Assembly: GCA_963822695.1 (NCBI GenBank)
Contig: CAWGJH010000019.1
Location: 186,001-250,000, forward strand
DNA length: 64,000 nucleotides
Reading direction: 5' to 3'
From: GCA-003244245 sp963822695
Lineage (GTDB): Bacteria > Actinomycetota > Actinomycetes > Mycobacteriales > Pseudonocardiaceae
This document shows positions 7,907 through 15,633 of this stretch, piece after piece; position 1 is the stretch's first letter, and every line of letters begins with the position of its first letter. Below the pieces are notes generated by a model that saw only the letters and a list, made by a program, of their open reading frames with translations, had not been told where the DNA came from and searched no databases. A program made the position numbers and the translations under genes.

Positions 7907-8127
7907 TGCCGAGGTCGGGGAAGAGGCGGTGCATGTTGATCCGGGGGTTTCGTAGTCGCGGTCGACGGGCGATAAAACGATTCCACTCGGCCGGTGGCAC
8001 CCAACGCTTCCTGTCCTGCCTCAACGCCCTATCACCGCACTTCCGGCCCCGCCGCCACCAACTCACCGCGCCGCGATGGTGTAACACCGCGCGATCGGGG
8101 AACCCCCTACCCGTCAGGGATGGGTGA
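7894..8127 (+). pseudogene. IS6-family transposase C-terminal remnant
   Basis: In this frame the segment around 7965-8085 reads IKRFHSAGGTQRFLSCLN and then ALSPHFRPRRHQLTA. This closely resembles the C-terminal end of IS6/IS26-type DDE transposases (the HFRPRRH segment). The upstream catalytic DDE part and terminal inverted repeats are missing. It directly follows the methyltransferase stop, so an insertion sequence once sat between the RiPP-like unit and the L,D-transpeptidase. Confidence 0.55.
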
Positions 8128-8154
8128 ACTTGGGTCTCGGGAGGAGAGCTCGCG

Positions 8155-8703
8155 TTGTCAACCACACGCCGCGTTGCGGGCGTAGTCGGACTCGTCCTGG
8201 GTCTGTTGCTGGCCACTGTGTTGCTGGCCACTGTGGGTGCCCTCGCTGCGGCTGTCGGCACGGCGTCCGCCGCGCCAGGAACGACGGGGCCACCGGTCGC
8301 GCTTTCCGCGGCTGTACTTCCCACGGCTACCCTGGCGCGGGCGTCTCAGTCGGCGACGCCGTGCGCGCTGACCGCGAGGGCATGCGTGGACCTGTCACGC
8401 CACCAGGCGTGGCTGACCGACGGCGCGGGGAACGTGATCTATGGGCCGGTCGCCGCCCGTGGTGGCACGTCCAGTGCGCCGACCCCCGTCGGCACCTTCC
8501 ATGTCTTGTCGAAGAACAAGCACTTCTACAGCACCGAGTTCCACGCTCCAATGCCGTACTCGGTGTTTTTCTATCCCGGCGATGCTCTCCACGCTGACAG
8601 CACCTCGGTGGCGTCCAACGGGTGCATTCATCTGAGCTGGTCCTCGGCTCAGCGTTTCTACAACTTCTTAAACCCCGGAGATCAGGTCCAAATCGCGAAC
8701 TGA
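8155..8703 (+). CDS. Secreted L,D-transpeptidase (YkuD domain)
   Basis: 182 residues from a TTG start at 8155, preceded by GGGAGGAGAG. An N-terminal hydrophobic stretch (about residues 8-40) with an Ala-rich end is a signal peptide or membrane anchor. The C-terminal half is a YkuD domain with the catalytic motif HADSTSVASNGCIHL (His146 and Cys157). The usual S-x-G-C-[IV]-R has His in place of Arg. It would form 3-3 peptidoglycan cross-links outside the membrane. It is at the short end of the family, with no Ig-like or LysM module. Monocistronic. Confidence 0.87.
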   Translation: MSTTRRVAGVVGLVLGLLLATVLLATVGALAAAVGTASAAPGTTGPPVALSAAVLPTATLARASQSATPCALTARACVDLSRHQAWLTDGAGNVIYGPVAARGGTSSAPTPVGTFHVLSKNKHFYSTEFHAPMPYSVFFYPGDALHADSTSVASNGCIHLSWSSAQRFYNFLNPGDQVQIAN

Positions 8704-8859
8704 CCAGGACAGCTCCCTGATCGGACCGGACCACGGCACCCATGCCCACCACCAGCCGATCAGCGCCTGCTGCTGGGAAGCCTAAAGACTTCACGAAGAT
8801 CACTGTATATGTCGTTAACCAGCAAAAACATCATGGTTGGCACGTGGTGACACGTTCCT

Positions 8860-9101
8860 TCAGGCACCCCTACTCGTCTGGGTGGTACCCGTCAGCTCCA
8901 CCCGCTGCCCTTCAGGGGTGAGGGTGAACCGCCACCGCGTGACCGGGGGTCGACCGGCGTGTTCCCACTGGTGGTAGGCGGCGGCGACTTCGTTGAACAG
9001 CCGGCGGGGCCCGAACTGGTGCACGGGCCAGCGGCGTGAACCGGGCTGGTAGTCAAAGCGCGCCCAGGAGCGGAAGCCAGGGTCGAGGAACCACGCGCAC
9101 C
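8860..9101 (-). pseudogene. C-terminal fragment of a second RiPP-type PIMT
   Basis: Reading leftward, about 80 codons encode EWCAWFLDPGFRSWARFDYQ, then YHQWEHAGRPPVTRWRF. These match residues 308-378 of the intact methyltransferase at 6,710 with many substitutions, so this is a diverged paralogue and not a recent copy. It begins abruptly at the edge of the direct repeat at 9,102. The SAM-binding domain is gone. The open frame happens to fuse with dead Uma2 sequence, which is an artefact. Confidence 0.75.
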
Positions 9102-9716
9102 ATTCCGAGGACCATTGCTGGTTCCCGATCCCTCTAGGAACGCGGGGCGACCAGAGCGGGAATATTGATACGCACACTGAACGGCACGGTCGTAACGAGC
9201 TGACCGGTGACCGCTGGGGCATCGACGTATCCGATGAGATGATCTCGACCGCAAGCAGCACATCCGACGCCGCCAATCGGTCCTCGGGTCCACCCACCCG
9301 CGTAACCACCATATCGGGCACCCGTACGATCGGCGGATACTCGGCGCGAACTACCATCTCCATGTCAAGAACGCTCTCCCAGTCCGCCGGCAGCTGCCCA
9401 TCAAGCTGCTGCGACAGGCGCTGAGCGGCAAGCCGATGACGGCGACAGCCCGGGGGGACACCAGGAGAACACCTTCCTGGAGCTCGTACCGATAGGCGTT
9501 GTCCTCGGGCAGCACGACCCACTCATCCAGGGTCATCAGCGACCCCGGGTGGCGCAGCGGCATGGCCATGAGCACATCCTCGACGGTGTCAGCGGCAACG
9601 GCTGGTAAAGCGCTCAGTATGCCAAGTCAGACCAAACGCGCACTGCGGGTCCGGCCGGCCGCCAGGAGCGGGGGGCGGGGGGCGGGGGTCTCAACCAGCG
9701 ACCGGCCGGGGTCTGG
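9102..9716. repeat. Direct repeat block, copy 1 (internally deleted)
   Basis: Starting at ATTCCGAGGACCATTGCTGG and ending at GGCCGGGGTCTGG, this block is nearly identical to 11,431-12,178. Relative to copy 2 it lacks about 133 bp, with the deletion endpoints at short ATCCG direct repeats near 9,230. The block carries a dead Uma2 gene on the minus strand plus about 100 bp of GC-rich flank that belongs to the regulator gene at 12,107. The start-to-start distance between copies is 2,329 bp. Confidence 0.85.
9134..9575 (-). pseudogene. Uma2 nuclease pseudogene, copy 1
   Basis: The N-terminus (LMTLDEWVVLPEDNAYRYEL) is intact from the ATG near 9569. The frame then shifts after the codons for LLVSPR, continues in another frame through PADWESVLDMEM and VPDMVVTR to LLAVEIIS, and is cut by the internal deletion before the C-terminal third. 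The frameshift after LLVSPR is shared with the copy at 11,463-12,030. It therefore predates the duplication, and the block was duplicated as dead DNA. Confidence 0.85.
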
Positions 9717-9791
9717 GTGGACAGCGAGAAGTCAAGCGAGCCGAGTACGACACCAACAAGATCGTCAGCGATGGTGCGGGGTGGCTCAGGG

Positions 9792-9821
9792 GGTGGCGAA
9801 AGGTGGCGAAAGGTGGCGAAG
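9792..9821. repeat. Three tandem copies of a 10-bp unit
   Basis: GGTGGCGAAA is repeated three times in perfect tandem just outside repeat copy 1. It lies between the dead Uma2 block and the DrmA-like fragment. Probably slippage-generated; no function is suggested. Confidence 0.6.
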
Positions 9822-9972
9822 CCACCGCGATCCGCGCTCCGGCCGCTACATTGCAGTTCACACGTTGCGCTTGCCGAGGGGGGAGGATGCGGTGGCGGCC
9901 AGTCGAGGGGCCAACCCTCAGATGGAAGAGGTGTGCGCGCGGACCGGGTGGTCGCGCAAGGAGCTGGCCCGA

Positions 9973-10131
9973 CGCGAGACGGCCCAGCGGGTAGCGGTCG
10001 ATCGGATTCTCGCCGGAGAATTCCTCCTCATCACCGCCGAGCGGGCCGTGCAGATCGGCCAGCACGAGCCGCTGCAGCTCGTCCCGGATCTGGCGTTCCT
10101 GAGGTATGTCGAGCACCGGCTGTTCGGTCAC
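9973..10131 (-). pseudogene. N-terminal fragment resembling DISARM DrmA-type helicase
   Basis: From an ATG at 10131 about 53 codons read with good protein character: RQIRDELQRLVLADLHGPLG, then DEEEFSGENPIDRYPLGRLA. This resembles the N-terminus of DrmA-like helicases of DISARM defence islands. The similarity ends there; the helicase motifs and all other drm genes are absent. It is probably a leftover of a defence island. Family call is from memory of the N-terminal signature, hence moderate confidence. Confidence 0.45.
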
Positions 10132-10202
10132 GCGTCGTACCGTAGCTGCCCAGTCCGACCCAGCCTGGTGTGTGCCGAGCGATGGCGCTCTAAAGTAGCG
10201 TC

Positions 10203-10460
10203 ATGTCGAAACGCCTTGGGTTGAACCTGTCCGATGACGCCCACGCGCAGATCAAGCAACGCGCTGACGTCGCCGGTGTCTCGGTGCACTCGTGGATCGT
10301 CGCGGCGATCGAACGCGAGAACTTCCGGCAGCTCTGCCAGGAGGCCAACGAGTGGTGGGCACAGCATCCCGAGGGCTCCCAACGGCAGCTCGCCGACTAC
10401 CACCAGCGCAAGGAAACCCGGGCGAGCGTACCGGCGGACCGTGGCTCCTCCGCCGCGTAG
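10203..10460 (+). CDS. Ribbon-helix-helix antitoxin of a MazF-like module
   Basis: 85 residues beginning MSKRLGLNLSDDAHAQIKQR, a typical RHH N-terminal beta strand followed by two helices (ADVAGVSVHSWIVAAIEREN). The acidic and Trp-containing C-terminal tail (EANEWWAQ...) is the likely toxin-binding part. Its last 20 nt overlap the GTG start of the toxin gene. It neutralises the adjacent RNase and should autorepress the operon. A frameshifted relative lies at 2,899. Confidence 0.8.
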   Translation: MSKRLGLNLSDDAHAQIKQRADVAGVSVHSWIVAAIERENFRQLCQEANEWWAQHPEGSQRQLADYHQRKETRASVPADRGSSAA

Positions 10461-10740
10461 AGGCCAAGTGTGGACGGTGGCGGGCAGTTCACCACGTCGG
10501 GTGCTGATCTACTCCGGCAACATGTTCAACGAGCTACCTGACGTGCCGTATGTGATCACAATGGAGGTAGCCGTCAAGCCCGATCCGATGGAGGTGGAGC
10601 TGCCGGATGGGCTACGAGTGGCCTACACCCGCCTCGACCACGTGCCCAAGTCTCTGCTCGGCGACATGATCGGAGAGGTGCCTGGCGAGCTGATGGAGCG
10701 GATCAACACCAGGTTGTTCATGGTGATCACCACGCAGTGA
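10441..10740 (+). CDS. MazF/PemK-like endoribonuclease toxin
   Basis: 99 residues from GTG 10441. The N-terminus has the family RRGQVWTV element; the centre has RRVLIYSGNMFNELPDVPY and the later part TRLDHVPKSLLGD, matching the MazF beta-barrel pattern R-G-x-V-W ... R-x-V-L-x-x-S ... V-x-K-S-x-L. Expected to cleave mRNA when free of the antitoxin. The start overlaps the antitoxin gene by 20 nt, giving translational coupling. This is the only intact toxin-antitoxin pair in the graveyard and lies between the two direct repeats. Confidence 0.75.
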   Translation: MAPPPRRGQVWTVAGSSPRRVLIYSGNMFNELPDVPYVITMEVAVKPDPMEVELPDGLRVAYTRLDHVPKSLLGDMIGEVPGELMERINTRLFMVITTQ

Positions 10741-10784
10741 TCAGTGTTGACGTCGGTAGTGCGCGCGCAACGGACGCTGCCACA

Positions 10785-10898
10785 ATGAGCAATCTCGCCG
10801 AGGCGGTCGAGCTGTACCTCGGCGAGGTCGAAGACCCCCCACAACGCGTGACCGCCACTCCTCTCGTCACCTCGTTCCAAGTATCCGGCGCCGCATGA
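10785..10898 (+). pseudogene. hicB antitoxin C-terminal remnant
   Basis: 37 codons reading SNLAEAVELYLGEVEDPP, then VTATPLVTSFQVSGAA. This matches the C-terminal end of HicB antitoxins (NLxEAVELYLE ... ATPLVTSFxV). The N-terminal RNase-H-like half is missing: the sequence joins the end of the MazF-like gene within 45 bp. Its TGA overlaps the ATG of the hicA remnant, preserving the original operon overlap. Confidence 0.7.
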
Positions 10899-11103
10899 GC
10901 CTTACGCTGTCTGCCCTATCGGTCCGAAAGGCCACCTGGGTCATCGAGTACCTTGGTTTCGCCTACGTTCGTACCAAAGGCAGCCACGCTGTCTACCGGC
11001 ACCCGGATGGACGGGCCATGGTCATCCCTTAACACAGCACCGTCAAGCGAGGCACCTCGCGTCAATCCTGCGGCAAGCCGGCATCAAGCCTGGCGAGTTC
11101 CGG
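10895..11103 (+). pseudogene. hicA toxin remnant with stop and frameshift
   Basis: From the ATG overlapping the hicB stop, the frame reads VIEYLGFAYVRTKGSHAVYR and HPDGRAMVIP. This is the HicA double-stranded-RNA-binding-like fold with the catalytic-type GSH motif. A TAA then interrupts at 11030-11032 where HicA normally continues. The tail HSTVKRGT and, after a frameshift, ASILRQAGIKPGEF are still readable. The gene cannot give a full toxin. Confidence 0.75.
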
Positions 11104-11330
11104 GACCGGCTCGCGACAGTGGCACGCGAGCACTTCGGAGGTGTCAGCCAAGAAGCCGCCCTCAACCAACTGATCGACGAGCACGAGATGCGGCAGGCGC
11201 CCGCAGCTTATGCGTGGCTCCGCAACAACCCCGAGCAGTGGGCCGACTAGCAGGAACTCCGCCTTGCGGAAGGCACGACTGCAAATGAGCTCGGAAACGC
11301 CCGCGACGAATACGCCGAGTACAACCGATG
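11104..11330 (+). pseudogene. Antitoxin C-terminal remnant fused to dead hicA
   Basis: Without any start codon, the hicA frame runs on into DRLATVAREHFGGVSQEAAL, then LNQLIDEHEMRQAP, resembling the C-terminal half of antitoxins paired with MazF-like toxins. It is interrupted by TAG at 11248 and then continues QELRLAEGTTANELGNARDE to a TGA. That TGA overlaps the next toxin's ATG. It was evidently joined to hicA by a deletion that removed its DNA-binding half. Confidence 0.55.
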
Positions 11331-11464
11331 ACCCATGCCGCCATGAGCGAGCCATGGCAGATGTGGCTCGCCGACTTCGGTTCCCCGACGGGAAGCGAAG
11401 AAGGCGGGACCCGGCCCGCAGTCATCGTGGATTCCGAGGACCATTGCTGGTTCCCGATCCCTCT
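11328..11464 (+). pseudogene. MazF-like toxin truncated by repeat copy 2
   Basis: Only the N-terminal 40 or so codons remain: WQMWLADFGSPTGSEEGG, then TRPAVIVDSEDHCWFPIP. This is the first strands of a MazF/PemK toxin (W-x-A-D-F ... G-x-R-P-x-V-I-V). At 11,431 the sequence enters the repeat block and toxin similarity ends. It retains the 4-nt overlap with the antitoxin remnant. Confidence 0.65.
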
Positions 11465-12178
11465 AGGAACGCGGGGCGACCAGAGCGGGAATATTGATAC
11501 GCACACTGAACGGCACAGTCGTAACGAGCTGACCGGTGACCGCTGGGGCATCGACGTATCCGACATCCGGTAGACCCAGGTGGCACACCGTGATCGACGG
11601 AGCGGGCGGATCAAGGTCAACGATCCAGTAGTGCGGAATTCCCGCCTCCGCGTACTCCCACGGCTTGAGATGCAGGTCAACGTTGCGCGATCCGGTGAGA
11701 TGATCTCGACCGCAAGCAGCACATCCGACGCCGCCAATCGGTCCTCGGGTCCGCCCACCCGCGTGACCACCATATCGGGCACCCGTACGATCGGCGGATA
11801 CTCGGCGCGAACTACCATCTCCATGTCAAGAACGCTCTCCCAGTCCGCCGGCAGCTGCCCATCAAGCTGCTGCGACAGGCGCTGAGCGGCAAGCCGATGA
11901 CGGCGACAGCCCGGGGGGACACCAGGAGAACACCTTCCTGGAGCTCGTACCGATAGGCGTTGTCCTCGGGCAGCGCGACCCACTCATCCAGGGTCATCAG
12001 AGACCCCGGGCGGCGCAGCGGCATGGCCATGAGCACATCCTCGACGGTGTCAGCGGGCAACGGCTGGTAAAGCGCTCAGTATGCCAAGTCAGACCAAACG
12101 CGCACGGTGGGTCCGGCCGGTCGCCGGGAGCGGGGGGCGGGGGGCGGGGGTCTCAACCAGCGACCGGCCGGGGTCTGG
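11431..12178. repeat. Direct repeat block, copy 2 (full length)
   Basis: About 748 bp, nearly identical to 9,102-9,716 apart from the 133-bp segment missing there and a few substitutions. Its left edge cuts a MazF-like gene and its right edge lies in the 5' part of a regulator gene. Because the dead Uma2 gene and the truncated regulator 5' end are contiguous here, copy 2 looks like the donor and copy 1 the duplicate. Confidence 0.85.
11463..12030 (-). pseudogene. Uma2 nuclease pseudogene, copy 2
   Basis: Aligned to the intact gene at 3,054-3,623 this copy spans full length but has two frame breaks. One, after LLVSPR, is shared with copy 1; the other lies at the codons for ISPGSRN. After the second break the correct frame can still be read as YAEAGIPHYW and LVTTVPFSVRINIPALVAPRS-type sequence to the stop. 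No functional protein is expected. Confidence 0.85.
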
Positions 12179-13369
12179 ACCGACGCGGGCCGGATCCGCT
12201 ACTGGCTGGCCGGCCAGCACCCACAACCGCCCGTGCCGGAACTGCTCAGCGAACTGTTCTCCGAGCAACTGGGCTACCCGATCACGCCCACCGACATCGG
12301 TCTGGAAGCGACCGACGAGTACGAAGTCGGTCTGCGGTACTCCGAGTCGATCACAACTACTGTGGTAACGGTGGCCGAACTCGGGAAGTACGACGTGCGC
12401 CGACATAGCTTCCTGCGCCATGGAACGTTCCTCGCGGTTGCGGCCGTCGCGCCCAGCCGGGACTGGCTGCTGGCTGTGCTCGACGCCACCGAGCGCCACC
12501 CCGCCGGCAGCATCGGGCTGGAACAGGTCAACGTCATCCGGGAGACATTCGCCGGATTCCAGGAGGCCGACGTCATGCGTGGCGGCGGTCACGCCCGGCA
12601 GCCACTCGCGGAGTACCTGACCAGCCGTGTTCTGCCCCTGCTGCAGGACGTCGATCCGCATAGCGAGGCAGGTGGCGCCTTGTTCGCGGCAGCCAGTGAG
12701 CAGACGTACCTGCTGGGTTGGATGGCCATCAACGAGGACCGGCAGGCGCTCGCCCAGCGCTACCTCATCCAAGCGCTCCGGCTGGCGCAAGAGTCCGGTG
12801 ACACCGCGTTGGGCGCGCACGTGCTCGCCGGTATGTCCGATCAGGCCCGAATGCTCGGCTATCCCCAGGAAGCCCTGCAGTTGGCGATAACCGGACGCCA
12901 CGGCCTCGCCCGGGCGTACAGCCCGGCCTGCGCCGCGCGGCTACTAGCGCTGCAAGCTCGTGCCCACGCCGCGCTTGGCGAAATCAAGCAAGCCGCACAT
13001 GCGGTGGTCAAGTCCGAACACGCCTTCGAGCACGTTGATGCTGGCGCGGAACCGGAATGGGCACGGTTTATCGACGATGCCTATCTTTCGGGTGAGTACG
13101 CGAAGACATTCGGTGATCTGGACCGCCCCGTGGAGTCAACACGGTTCGCCCGACACTCGATCGCCACAGCCCGCACGCAACGCCGCGCTCGCGGGGAAAC
13201 CTTCAGCCAGGCCGCGCTGGCACGCCGAGGCCTGGAAACCACAGTCCGCGCCGCCATCCGCGATCTACAGTCCCGGATCAGCCCCTACCGCTCCATCGCC
13301 TCCGCACGCGATTTCAAGCAGCGGGCACACGAAGTCCTCACCCGGGCAAGCCTCAACCAGAACGGTTAA
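12107..13369 (+). pseudogene. XRE/TPR-type regulator lacking its HTH (5' truncated)
   Basis: The open frame gives 420 codons, but the first 20 come from repeat-block sequence. Homologous actinobacterial regulators begin with an XRE HTH before the PAGVWTDAGRIRYWLAGQHP segment; here that HTH is absent. The rest is intact: a middle domain with LLSELFSEQLGYPITPTDIG and a helical TPR-like C-terminal domain (QALAQRYLIQALRLAQESGD). It might still be translated as an HTH-less protein from GTG or ATG codons inside. The truncation coincides with the right edge of repeat copy 2. Confidence 0.65.
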
Positions 13370-13528
13370 TCGGTCATTGTCGTCACAAGGCACTCGACGG
13401 CCTTGGCCAGATGGCCACGACTGCCGCAGCGAGGGCTTGGCCGCGACGGGCGACGTCACCCTCGGTCCACCGGTCAGGGTGCCGCTGCACGAGCTTTCCA
13501 TCTTGAGGCTGCGCGGATCGAGACGCGG

Positions 13529-14380
13529 TCAGGCCCTCAACTCCGCCGCCACGCGCTGGATCAGGGCCGCAGCATCCTGGCCGGCCAGTGCGGCGACATG
13601 GAGTAACTCGAACGCTTTCGCGTACACGGCGATGTCGTCCGGCCCGGTGAGCTGCTGCTCCCCGGTGAGCGTCTCGATGTAGACGGCGTGCGCATCGAGC
13701 CAGAACCCGGACAGCGGCATGACCGGAGACGCTACTGCCCGGGGCAGTACCCGAAGGTCGAGCGACGGAAGCCCAGCAAGGGTCACCAGCCGGTCCAATT
13801 GCCCTAGCAGGGTGTCCACGACCCCGAAATGCACGGTGAGTGCCGCCTCGCCCAGCACGATCTGCACGTGCCGACCGGGGCCGTACAGCAGTTCCTGCCG
13901 TTTGACCCGTTGGGCGATCAGGGCCTCGATGCGTTCCGGCGTGGCCCCGGTGAGAACGGGCCCCCCGGGAATAGTGAGTAACTCCCGGGCGTACGCGACA
14001 GTCTGCACGATGCCGGGAATCAGCGACGGCTGATACCCGCGGAGCAGCGTCGCACCGGCTTCGGCCGCACCGATCTCGGCTTGGCGATCTGCGATATCAC
14101 CGGAGCGGTACACATCGGCCCACGAGCTGTACTGGATGCGAGCGTTGGTGAGCAGGTCACCGAGTTCAGCCCGAACGTTAGGGCTGGCTTCGACAGCCGC
14201 CACCCACGCGTCTAGGTCCTCTGGGCTGGGTAGCTGATAGCCGTGCTCAAGCTTGTTGACGCGGGTCTGCTGCCACCCGAGGTACCGGGCCATCGCGGTC
14301 CCGGAGCGGAACGTGGTGGCGCGTAGTTCCCGCAACCTCGCTCCGAGGCGAGCACGTTCCGGGCTGACCTTCGGCGACAT
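13529..14380 (-). CDS. XRE regulator with DUF5753 domain
   Basis: About 283 residues from the ATG at 14380 (a GTG at 14386 overlaps the upstream stop). The HTH is near residues 12-45 (LRATTFRSGTAMARYLGWQQ). It is followed by the DUF5753 ligand-like domain with YQPSLIPGIVQTVAYAREL, RVKRQELLYGP and MPLSGFWLDAHAVYIETLTG. This is the WhiJ-like regulator family, which is paired with small partner genes in Streptomyces and relatives. It lies directly downstream of, and overlaps, a DUF6879 gene, so the pair is one operon. The same pair recurs at 62,759-64,000. Confidence 0.85.
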   Translation of the reverse strand: MSPKVSPERARLGARLRELRATTFRSGTAMARYLGWQQTRVNKLEHGYQLPSPEDLDAWVAAVEASPNVRAELGDLLTNARIQYSSWADVYRSGDIADRQAEIGAAEAGATLLRGYQPSLIPGIVQTVAYARELLTIPGGPVLTGATPERIEALIAQRVKRQELLYGPGRHVQIVLGEAALTVHFGVVDTLLGQLDRLVTLAGLPSLDLRVLPRAVASPVMPLSGFWLDAHAVYIETLTGEQQLTGPDDIAVYAKAFELLHVAALAGQDAAALIQRVAAELRA

Positions 14381-14382
14381 GG

Positions 14383-14931
14383 TCACGCGCCTTTGGGCAC
14401 CCGCTGGAGCAGGGTCGGGTGGGCAGCCATGTAGTCGGCCCACGGTGTCGCCTGGTGCAGCGCGGCGTCTCGGGCGAAGCACGCCTGGGCGACCAGTGCC
14501 GGGTCGGTGACGTGGACAGCGCCGAGCCATGCGCCGGTGTCGGCGTAGCGCAAGTGGAACAGGTGCCGGGAGTCGACCAGCCAGAAGTCCTTCTCCGGCA
14601 CGTCGAGGGGCCAGGTGTCGGTGACGGGGATGATGCGGATGTCCTCCCCGGCCGCCGCGTGCGGGCCGTATTCCCATGTCAGCTCGAACGCAAGATAGTC
14701 GGATACGGGTTCGCGGATGACGTGTACTCGTTGCTGGGTGCGTCCCGCGTCATAGTGTGCGCGCAGCATCGTGACCCACTGGTCCTGATGTGGGTCCAGC
14801 GGCGGCGTGGGGTCACCGCGTTGGAACGCGGCCCGTGCCGGCTCCTCGCTGGAGCCCGCGTAAACCTGCAGGGTCTCTAGGCGGAACACCGAGTACCGGA
14901 AGGTGGTGAGCCGGTCCCGCAGGTCCGCCAC
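14383..14931 (-). CDS. DUF6879 family protein
   Basis: 182 residues with the family pattern FRLETLQVYAGSSEEPA, then GRTQQRVHVIREPVSDYLAF, EDIRIIPVT and DFWLVDSRHLFHLRY. The function is unknown; such proteins are habitually encoded next to XRE-DUF5753 regulators and are thought to act with them, perhaps as a toxin-antitoxin-like or signalling pair. The stop overlaps the regulator's GTG. A 72-residue gene precedes it by 21 nt. Confidence 0.8.
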   Translation of the reverse strand: MADLRDRLTTFRYSVFRLETLQVYAGSSEEPARAAFQRGDPTPPLDPHQDQWVTMLRAHYDAGRTQQRVHVIREPVSDYLAFELTWEYGPHAAAGEDIRIIPVTDTWPLDVPEKDFWLVDSRHLFHLRYADTGAWLGAVHVTDPALVAQACFARDAALHQATPWADYMAAHPTLLQRVPKGA

Positions 14932-14951
14932 CCCGGGCAGCGTCTCGATGG

Positions 14952-15170
14952 CTAGGCCAGCCTCTCCTGGTAGCGGCGCACTGCCTCGATGAGGATCTCG
15001 GGCTTGATGAACACGCCGCCCTCGCCGGGTAGCAGGTTCTCCAGATTGGCGTGCGTGTCGTCGTCAACCACGTCGCCCTGGACACCGAACCGCCCGCCCT
15101 CGGCGAGGTAGACCGCCTGGCAGCCATCCCTGCCTGAACTCCCGTCCTTCGCTAACAGCGTCAGCTTCAT
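14952..15170 (-). CDS. Small conserved actinobacterial protein upstream of DUF6879
   Basis: 72 residues: LTLLAKDGSSGRDGCQAVYL, then FGVQGDVVDDDTHANLEN and FIKPEILIEAVRRYQERL. Proteins of this size and pattern commonly open XRE-DUF5753/DUF6879 operons in actinomycetes. No catalytic or DNA-binding motif is visible. It probably forms the first gene of a three-gene transcript ending at 13,529. Confidence 0.7.
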   Translation of the reverse strand: MKLTLLAKDGSSGRDGCQAVYLAEGGRFGVQGDVVDDDTHANLENLLPGEGGVFIKPEILIEAVRRYQERLA

Positions 15171-15342
15171 CGCAGCAGCTCCCTCGGATTAGTCCTGGTT
15201 GAGCTGCCGTCATCGTGGCTGACCTCGCTCCCTGCGGCAATCACAACCTCATATATTCCTCATGCTAGCCTTGTTATTTGGCTCAAACAAGGTTATTTTT
15301 GGTAAGTATTGAGGGAGGCCCGAAGAAGTAAGGGACACTGCG

Positions 15343-15618
15343 GTGCAGCTACCAGGTGACGTGATCGCCCAGGTCGAGCGCCGGCTGGACGTCCGGCTGG
15401 ACCGCTCGGTCCCGAGGACCGGGGCGTGGGCGGAGTCAGCCGGGTACCGCACCGACCGGGGCACGTGGGTGCGGGTGGATTCCCGGCCGCCGTCGGTGAT
15501 CCAGGCGCAGTCCTGGGTCGCCGCGGAGGCCACCTCGGTGATCCCCGGCATCCCCAAGCCTGCCTAGTTTCAGTCGGCCACCTGGGCCGACACCAGCCGC
15601 GAGCGGGTCGGCCCGTGA
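15343..15618 (+). pseudogene. 5' remnant of a phosphotransferase-like gene
   Basis: From GTG 15343 it reads 74 codons (VERRLDVRLDRSVPRTGAWA, ESAGYRTDRGTWVRV) to a TAG, then FQSATWADTSRERV to a TGA. The start resembles the N-terminus of actinobacterial aminoglycoside-phosphotransferase-like proteins. The catalytic HGD and DFD region is missing. It joins directly to the truncated SAHH-like gene, so a deletion removed the 3' end of one and the 5' end of the other. Confidence 0.5.
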
Positions 15619-15633
15619 GACTGGTGGGCTCGC

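Noticed and set aside
9973..10131. A functional DISARM system
   Set aside because: Only a 53-codon helicase N-terminus is present; drmB, drmC, drmE and a methyltransferase are missing.
9499..10224. Forward ORF of 241 codons over the DrmA-like fragment
   Set aside because: Runs through repeat, tandem decamers and opposite-strand coding sequence; no motif.
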